DNA of 19,850 nucleotides from Chitinophagaceae bacterium (GTDB lineage Bacteria > Bacteroidota > Bacteroidia > Chitinophagales > Chitinophagaceae), in NCBI GenBank assembly GCA_019454915.1, contig JACFNM010000028.1, positions 1 through 19,850 of the forward strand, given 5' to 3'. Both the position numbers and the translations under genes were made by a program. The notes beneath the pieces were generated by a model, which was not told the DNA's origin, did no database searches, and saw nothing but the letters and a program-made list of their open reading frames with translations. Shown piece by piece: positions 14,854 through 19,850 of this stretch. The first letter of the stretch is position 1. Every line of letters starts with the position of its first letter.

Positions 14854-16134
14854 TTACCACCGAACCAATAAAATCATATCTTGTTTTCCCGGTACCATTA
14901 TTTCGTGAACACCGGCCGGTAACCGTTTTTTTGAAACCTTCTTTCCGGTGTCCGGGTTAATCCATTGTAAATTGGCCGGATTTTTCAACTCCAATTTGAT
15001 CTTTCTCGGGTCAGGGAAGTATCCCAAAGCGCCGCTACTACCGACAGTGAATCCTGCATAGTTGGTTCCATGCTGCTCCCCCCAACCCGATAACAGTACC
15101 TCTTTGTGATGATCAGGAACATAGGTGTGCCAGGGAATGGTATCCATTATCCTTTTAACAATCTCCATCGCTCTGGCTCCCGGGGAGTCCCAATGTTCCA
15201 TCCACCCCTTGCCCATTTTCCAGATTGGATTATTTCCCATAAACCCGCCTGTAGCGCCGCCGCATACAGCCCACCACTGCTGTCTCCTTATTTGCTGAGA
15301 TGAGGCTCCCCTTTCATTTTCATAAGTGGCTTCTAATAGAAAAAAGGGTTTGACAGGATTCTTGTCGTATTCACTCCTGATGGCATCGTGTACAAATCCA
15401 TAACTATATACGTTGGACAGGTTTAACCATGAAGCATCATTATAGGCCGGGCGAACCGATACATTGGGATGGCAATGCGCAGAAATAACAGCATGGGGAT
15501 TGACTTCCAAAATACTTTCAGCCACAGCAGTAATATGCGGTAGCGCAACATCGGGATTATGATCTCCGGCCATCATCCAGATGATGTTAGGGCGATGCGC
15601 ATATCGCCTGGCGATAAATCTGCCATAGTCCCTCACCGCGTCTACTCCATTTTTCAATAATACATCATACCATCCTTCTCCCTCATTCAGATAACCGAGG
15701 TAAATAGGAAAAAGAAGGATAGTCATTCCATTACTTTCAGCAACATCCAACAAATGATCAAGCCTTTTAAAATACGCGTCATTGGGCGTGCGCATGTCCT
15801 CCGGTACCAAAAAAGGCTCTATTCCACCTTCTGTTGTTCTGGGCGGATCATCGCTATAGCGACGCTCGATGACGTTGACCAGTAAGGCGTTGAATCCCTG
15901 CTTTGATCGGTATTGGATAAAACGCTCTGCTTCCTGCATAGCAGGCTGCACAAGTAAAGACCAGGCTGCATCGCCATTGAGCCAGTAAGGATGACCGTTT
16001 TTGTCCAAAAGAAATCTATTGTTTTTTTGAACTGAAAATGGCCAGGGAGTATTCTCCTGTGCAAAACCGTAAAATTGAAAAAACAGAAGGGACAAGATGA
16101 ATAGGCCCAAAAACCGTGAAATTCTTCGCTTCAT
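14854..16134 (-). CDS. GH140-like glycoside hydrolase (DUF4038 plus C-terminal beta domain), secreted
   Basis: With the ATG at 16134 the protein has 426 residues and starts with a classic signal peptide, MKRRISRFLGLFILSLLFF, ending near GFAQ. A Met 12 codons earlier would put a polar stretch before the signal and would lie at or upstream of the candidate promoter, so I chose the later start. The DUF4038 TIM-barrel domain spans about 25-340, with NGDAAWSLL near 53-61, IIWMMAGDHN with Asp191, FFLLEATYE with Glu268 as candidate catalytic acids, and GGATGGFMGNNPIW near 292-305. A small beta domain (collagen-binding-2 type, including WINPDTGKK) ends the protein. Known GH140 members include an apiosidase acting on rhamnogalacturonan II. 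Leading a uronate operon, this one probably trims a uronate-bearing glycan in the periplasm. The exact substrate is unknown. Confidence 0.82.
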   Translation of the reverse strand: MKRRISRFLGLFILSLLFFQFYGFAQENTPWPFSVQKNNRFLLDKNGHPYWLNGDAAWSLLVQPAMQEAERFIQYRSKQGFNALLVNVIERRYSDDPPRTTEGGIEPFLVPEDMRTPNDAYFKRLDHLLDVAESNGMTILLFPIYLGYLNEGEGWYDVLLKNGVDAVRDYGRFIARRYAHRPNIIWMMAGDHNPDVALPHITAVAESILEVNPHAVISAHCHPNVSVRPAYNDASWLNLSNVYSYGFVHDAIRSEYDKNPVKPFFLLEATYENERGASSQQIRRQQWWAVCGGATGGFMGNNPIWKMGKGWMEHWDSPGARAMEIVKRIMDTIPWHTYVPDHHKEVLLSGWGEQHGTNYAGFTVGSSGALGYFPDPRKIKLELKNPANLQWINPDTGKKVSKKRLPAGVHEIMVPGKQDMILLVRW

Positions 16135-16157
16135 TTTATAATAAGTCTGATTTATCT

Positions 16158-16165
16158 CAAATCTA
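16158..16165 (-). promoter_or_regulatory. Candidate -7 element TAGATTTG for the uronate operon
   Basis: The minus strand reads TAGATTTG, fitting TAnnTTTG, 23 bases before the preferred ATG at 16134. No clean -33 TTG is seen. Transcription from here would start downstream of the earlier in-frame Met at 16170, which supports the shorter start. Confidence 0.4.
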
Positions 16166-16262
16166 TACAAAACCTACTACACTCTCTACAGAATCGGTAA
16201 TCGCATCACACCATAAAAAAAACAATAATTCCGGGTAATAATCTGCCCAACGAAAAGTCCAT

Positions 16263-16284
16263 AAAAAAGCCTCCCTAAGGAGGC
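16263..16284 (-). terminator. Intrinsic terminator after the T9SS cargo gene
   Basis: Read on the minus strand: perfect 6-bp stem GCCTCC-TTAG-GGAGGC followed at once by six T's, about 25 bases after the stop codon. It insulates the downstream uronate operon, which therefore needs its own promoter. The reverse direction ends in CTTCTT, so it would work poorly on the plus strand. Confidence 0.88.
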
Positions 16285-16309
16285 CTTCTTGCAGTTGGTT
16301 TTGGGGCTA

Positions 16310-18436
16310 TTATTGATTATACTTAATAAACGGAACAGCCAATGGCGATTGCCCGCCTATACTCCTGATATAATACAACCCCACAGATAAGTTCAAAATG
16401 TCCACACAAACAATCGTAAAATTCCTGGTTTCAACTGATTTTACAATCGAACCACTACTATTGACAATTGCTAATTTGAAACTGCTGCTTTGAGGAGGAA
16501 TTTTTACAAATATTTTTCCCCGCGCCGGATTGGGGTATACTTTCAAGGAGCGGGAAAGCGGCAAAACAGTACTTAATATTTCCGAATAATATACCCTGCC
16601 ATCCTGGTAAATAACCTTCAAACGATAGCTCACTTTGTCATTAAGTAGTTCTTTATCAATGAGTTGATAGTTATTGGCGGCATCGCCTTCTGCGGCCGGG
16701 AGGGTAGAAAAAATCCGGAAATCCCCCTGATCTTCCGACTTCTCAATAACAAAATTCTTAATACCTTGTTTTTCGGAAACCGACCAATGGAGTATTACTT
16801 CTTCGCTTCCGGGGATAATATCCCACCGGGTTAAGATAAAAGGAAGTGGATTATTCGGATAATCGGTGGAGGCGCCCAGCGAAAAATATCCGAACTGGCT
16901 GGATGCGCCCGCTGTCACCGAGCCATTAGAACCCGGGGTCCCCAGATAGGAAACCGTATTCATATCCATCCACTGGCTTCCATTATAACGTGCAACACGT
17001 AACGCCGCCATATCCGTTACTCCTCCGCTATTGGGGTCAAAAAAACTCAATTCAACCTGTCCGTCTCCGCTACCCGCAATATTCCAATATTCAATATGGC
17101 TTATATGGTGAATCCCCGCGCTGACATTGAGACCTATATCAAGATAAGGATCACGGTTAATAAATTCCACTGTAAAATCGCCGGTTGCATTACGCAGGAA
17201 AGCCGGTCTCAGTTTGCCATTTTGCCCAACCGGAAAAGCAAAACCTTCATTGCTTAATCCCTGCTTTTGCATCGGCCCGTCCACGTAAGCATTATCACAT
17301 CCAATATTCGTATAAGGCAAATTGGTATAGTCGTGCGTACAGGTTTGGATACCTGCCGTAGGCAACAGTTTCAGTAGCGTCGTGGCTGTTGTTTTTATGA
17401 TGCCGTTTTGCATATTAAGCGTACCGGTAATCGTTACATGACGTTTTAACTCCGTGTGGTTATTATTGACGGTTACGTTTCCCAACGTTATCGTTCCACT
17501 TCCGGCTCCGGAGCCAATTAGCTGATTCGTACCTAAAAGCTGCACAGCCCCGGGCATATTATCACTGCCAATATCAATATAGGAAGTGCCTTCACAGATA
17601 ATATCTCCGTAAATATTAAAATTACCGGTATGCGTACCATTGGTATTCGGCTTAAAGGAGAAGAAACCCGACACTACCCGCAAATCATTTTGAATAATAC
17701 AATCTCTTGAAGAACCGATACCGGCGAAATTCAGATTACCGTCAACGTAGAAGTGCCCAAAGCTGCGTCCGGCCATCGAAGGACCTACTCCATTCCGTTG
17801 ATACCAGAAAATACTGCCCGATTGGAAAATCGTTACTGCATTGGGGGCCGCAGCGCCAAATGGATTACCTCCCGCCCTGTTCACATATTGAGCGCCGTTT
17901 TCGAACACAACGGAATTCAAATTGACAGTACCGAAAGCGTTTCCGTCAAAGCCGGTATTGGCAGTAAAAACAGAGCCATTCTTAAAAATTAAAGCGCCGG
18001 CAGACTTTGCCGTCAACCGGTGTGCCCCATCAAAGAAATCAATATTACCCCTCACTTCGCCCGAATACCCGACGCCTATATTGATAGAAACCACATTTCC
18101 GCCGGCAATATGTAATGAGCTGCCCGCCTCAACAAAAAAATGCGGAACAGATACCGCTTCATGACCAACAGTAATCGCTCCGGAAACGGACGAATTGATG
18201 GTAACGACCGCATTATTATAAATACGAAGTCTTCCAACGTCTTCTGACACGGGTACATCAGTTACGGAAGCATTAGATGAAAATTCAAGAATATCCTCCG
18301 GCTGGGGAGTATTCCTTTGCGGAGACCAGCTTACAGGATCTGTCCACGAACCGGAAGTTACATTCCATACGTAGGTCTGCTGAGCAAACAAGAGAAGAGG
18401 CGCTGCAAATATGCAGGTTAGCAGGTGCTTTTTCAT
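16310..18436 (-). CDS. Large secreted T9SS cargo protein with beta-repeat body, function unknown
   Basis: A 708-residue protein with a Sec signal peptide (MKKHLLTCIFAAPLLLFAQQ, cleavage near FA-Q). The body from about 20 to 520 is rich in Gly, Asn, Ser, Val and Thr, with irregular strands such as GNVTVNN, ITGTLNMQNGII and SSLHIAGG. This pattern suggests a right-handed beta-helix or similar solenoid. Residues of about 530-628 look like the FN3-type domain common just before sorting domains (VILHWSV, FVIEKSED, YRLKVIYQDGR). The T9SS type A sorting domain begins near 630 with LKVYPNPARGKIFV and ends FIKYNQ. It should be secreted through the outer membrane and fixed to the cell surface or released. 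No catalytic motif was recognised. A terminator follows it, and it is divergent from gldF. Confidence 0.85.
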   Translation of the reverse strand: MKKHLLTCIFAAPLLLFAQQTYVWNVTSGSWTDPVSWSPQRNTPQPEDILEFSSNASVTDVPVSEDVGRLRIYNNAVVTINSSVSGAITVGHEAVSVPHFFVEAGSSLHIAGGNVVSINIGVGYSGEVRGNIDFFDGAHRLTAKSAGALIFKNGSVFTANTGFDGNAFGTVNLNSVVFENGAQYVNRAGGNPFGAAAPNAVTIFQSGSIFWYQRNGVGPSMAGRSFGHFYVDGNLNFAGIGSSRDCIIQNDLRVVSGFFSFKPNTNGTHTGNFNIYGDIICEGTSYIDIGSDNMPGAVQLLGTNQLIGSGAGSGTITLGNVTVNNNHTELKRHVTITGTLNMQNGIIKTTATTLLKLLPTAGIQTCTHDYTNLPYTNIGCDNAYVDGPMQKQGLSNEGFAFPVGQNGKLRPAFLRNATGDFTVEFINRDPYLDIGLNVSAGIHHISHIEYWNIAGSGDGQVELSFFDPNSGGVTDMAALRVARYNGSQWMDMNTVSYLGTPGSNGSVTAGASSQFGYFSLGASTDYPNNPLPFILTRWDIIPGSEEVILHWSVSEKQGIKNFVIEKSEDQGDFRIFSTLPAAEGDAANNYQLIDKELLNDKVSYRLKVIYQDGRVYYSEILSTVLPLSRSLKVYPNPARGKIFVKIPPQSSSFKLAIVNSSGSIVKSVETRNFTIVCVDILNLSVGLYYIRSIGGQSPLAVPFIKYNQ

Positions 18437-18629
18437 TTTTATTCCTTTTTATGTGTTTATTAGCTACACACAGGAATTGAATTTTAGGTTGGCAAAGGAA
18501 AATTAAGGAATTTTTTAAATACATCCTTATTATTTGTGACACTTCTCAGAATGCAATTGTATTTTTGAGCCTGCCTGAAGAGACAATTCGTCAGAAAAGG
18601 CTATTCCATCATCCAGAATAAACTAATCC
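18437..18629. other. Divergent intergenic region between the T9SS cargo gene and gldF
   Basis: This 193-base AT-rich region must carry promoters for both directions. A plus-strand -7 candidate is listed separately. No matching TAnnTTTG was found for the minus-strand gene. The short frames that cross it start or end inside neighbouring genes and do not look coding. Confidence 0.5.
18560..18567 (+). promoter_or_regulatory. Candidate -7 element TATTTTTG for gldF
   Basis: TATTTTTG matches TAnnTTTG and lies 62 bases before the gldF ATG. A TTTG occurs upstream at 18533-18536, but the 23-base spacing is longer than the usual 19-20, so the pairing is uncertain. Confidence 0.35.
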
Positions 18630-19349
18630 ATGTTGGCGATTTGCAATAAGGAATTAAGACAATTTTTTAGCAGTTTGACGGGCTATCTTGCTATCATCAT
18701 CTTTCTGCTGCTCAGCGGACTTTTTCTTTTTGTATTTCCGGACACGAATCTGTTTGACTACGGCTATGCTTCGCTGGATACGTTTTTTGACCTGGCGCCA
18801 TGGATTTTGTTATTATTAATACCGGCAGTGACCATGCGCAGTTTTGCGGATGAATTCAAATCCGGCACCTACGAAATATTAGCAACCCGTCCACTCAGCA
18901 AATGGCAAATTATCGCCGGTAAATATCTCGCCAGTTTAATAATCATCGTCGTAGCCCTTATCCCAACTATTTTGTATGTGTTTACGATAAAAAGTCTGTC
19001 AACCGGCGGAATTGATACGGGTGGCATCCTCGGCGCCTATATCGGACTCTTCTTCCTGGCTGCCGCATTCACCGCTATCGGTATTTGCTGCAGCAGCTTC
19101 ACCCATAATGCGGTGGTAGCCTTTCTCAGCAGCGCTTTTGTATGCTTCATTCTATATAGCGGTTTTACTGCGCTCAGCGGTATTCCGTCTTTTCAGGGAG
19201 GATGGGATTACATTATTGAAATGATGGGTATTAATTTTCACTATCGCAGCCTGAGCCGGGGAGCTATTGATACCCGTGATTTAATTTATTTTCTGAGCAT
19301 CATCCTGCTGTTCTTATTTATCACACGAAAAAGATTACTGACCCGTTAA
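18630..19349 (+). CDS. gldF: Gliding motility-associated ABC transporter permease GldF
   Basis: The 239-residue ABC-2-type permease spans the inner membrane with about six helices: roughly 17-36, 56-70, 94-116, 134-152, 160-180 and 222-232. The N-terminus ICNKELRQFFSSLTGYLAI is characteristic of GldF. So are MRSFADEFKSGTYEILATRPLSKWQIIAGKY after the second helix (about residues 68-98) and FHYRSLSRGAIDTRDLIYF near the end. In Flavobacterium the GldA ATPase works with GldF and GldG in an ABC complex needed for gliding or its assembly. No gldA gene is in the window, which agrees with its frequent separation from gldFG. gldG begins 7 bases downstream, so the two are co-translated from one message. 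Confidence 0.94.
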   Translation: MLAICNKELRQFFSSLTGYLAIIIFLLLSGLFLFVFPDTNLFDYGYASLDTFFDLAPWILLLLIPAVTMRSFADEFKSGTYEILATRPLSKWQIIAGKYLASLIIIVVALIPTILYVFTIKSLSTGGIDTGGILGAYIGLFFLAAAFTAIGICCSSFTHNAVVAFLSSAFVCFILYSGFTALSGIPSFQGGWDYIIEMMGINFHYRSLSRGAIDTRDLIYFLSIILLFLFITRKRLLTR

Positions 19350-19356
19350 TCCTGTC

Positions 19357-19850
19357 ATGAAAAAAATATTTCATTCTCCTTATAACTGGATTCTTGTGAT
19401 CATCGTCCTGGCGGTTATCAACTGGATTGCTTCCGCCTGGCATGGGCGAATTGACCTTACCGCAGAAAAAAGATATACCATATCCAAAGCGACGCGCGAT
19501 CTGTTACACAGTCTGGAAGAACCGGTAACAGCTACGGTATTATTAGACGGCGACCTGCCGGCAGGATTTAAAAAACTGGCGGGCAGCACACGCGACATGT
19601 TGCAGGAGTTTAGGGAGATCAGCGGCAACAAGGTTTACTTTTATTTTCGTCAACCGGGCCAGGGATTAAATGATAGCCTCAAAGCTGACCTTATTGACTC
19701 TCTGAACAATATGGGCATCCATCCCACCAATGTGCGGGCAAGGACAAAAGAAGGAGAAGGAGAACAGCAACGCATGGTATATCCGGGTATTATTTTTGAA
19801 TACCAGGGGCGGATTACTGCTGTAGATCTCCTGCAGGGACAAAGCGCCGT
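19357..19850 (+). CDS. gldG: Gliding motility-associated ABC transporter substrate-binding protein GldG, N-terminal part
   Basis: The gene starts at an ATG seven bases after gldF and is open for 164 codons, to the window edge. An N-terminal helix (about residues 10-28, WILVIIVLAVINWIASAW) anchors the protein. The periplasmic domain then begins with RIDLTAEKRYTISKATRDLL, the usual start of GldG and related ABC auxiliary proteins. It continues with EPVTATVLLDGDLPAGFKKL and later RMVYPGIIFEYQGRITAVDLL. GldG partners GldF in the gliding ABC complex. The C-terminal membrane segment lies outside the window, so completeness cannot be judged. Confidence 0.93.
   Translation, partial: MKKIFHSPYNWILVIIVLAVINWIASAWHGRIDLTAEKRYTISKATRDLLHSLEEPVTATVLLDGDLPAGFKKLAGSTRDMLQEFREISGNKVYFYFRQPGQGLNDSLKADLIDSLNNMGIHPTNVRARTKEGEGEQQRMVYPGIIFEYQGRITAVDLLQGQSA

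Noticed and set aside
14854..16170. Longer GH140-like protein starting at ATG 16170
   Set aside because: It would put twelve polar residues before a textbook signal peptide, and its start lies at or upstream of the candidate promoter.
1..19850. CRISPR arrays, tRNA or rRNA genes, transposases, integrases, toxin-antitoxin or defence genes
   Set aside because: I looked on both strands and found no repeat-spacer array, cloverleaf, rRNA-like stretch or recognisable mobile or defence protein.

Overview
The window looks like chromosomal DNA from a Bacteroidota bacterium, most likely a Chitinophagaceae-type soil or plant-associated species. The sequence signs are the gliding-motility genes gldF and gldG, a surface protein ending in a type IX secretion (T9SS) sorting domain, lipoproteins with SSC/SGC lipoboxes, promoter -7 elements of the Bacteroidetes form TAnnTTTG, weak or absent Shine-Dalgarno sites, and AT-rich intergenic DNA carrying small palindromic repeats. 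Genus and species cannot be fixed from the sequence alone.

Layout. (1) Bases 1-2210, plus strand: the 3' end of an altronate-dehydratase-family gene (uxaA-like), an SDR dehydrogenase, and a stand-alone lipoprotein of unknown function. Repeat-bearing spacers separate them. (2) Bases 2532-3608, minus strand: an isochorismate synthase, the entry step to menaquinone, with no other men gene in view. (3) Bases 3923-9769, minus strand: a three-gene tripartite efflux operon in the order outer-membrane channel, RND permease, membrane-fusion lipoprotein. (4) Bases 10152-16134, minus strand: a uronate-utilisation run of GH140-like (DUF4038) hydrolase, 2-keto-3-deoxygluconate kinase, KDPG aldolase, uronate isomerase UxaC and an ExuT-like MFS transporter. 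(5) Bases 16310-18436, minus strand: a 708-residue secreted T9SS cargo protein with no recognisable catalytic domain, followed by a clear intrinsic terminator. (6) Bases 18630 to the end, plus strand: gldF and the start of gldG.

How the genes fit together. Region 4 would release and import a hexuronate, isomerise it (UxaC) and finish it to pyruvate and glyceraldehyde-3-phosphate (KDG kinase, KDPG aldolase). The middle steps, a tagaturonate/fructuronate reductase and a dehydratase, are not in this run. A dehydratase-family gene ends at the left edge on the other strand, but its SDR partner suggests it could instead serve an L-fucose-type acid-sugar pathway. Regions 5 and 6 are linked only loosely: GldF/GldG belong to the gliding machinery, which in this phylum depends on T9SS.

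No complete new defence, mobile or RNA system is visible. The best second-look items are a coding-looking fragment without a start codon at 3733-3936, a pair of oppositely oriented intergenic palindromic repeats (215-244 and 2291-2320), a nested palindrome element at 1067-1144, an RND pump lacking the usual TM10 lysine, the unassigned T9SS protein and lipoprotein, and an apparent excess of the hexamer RGCGCY.
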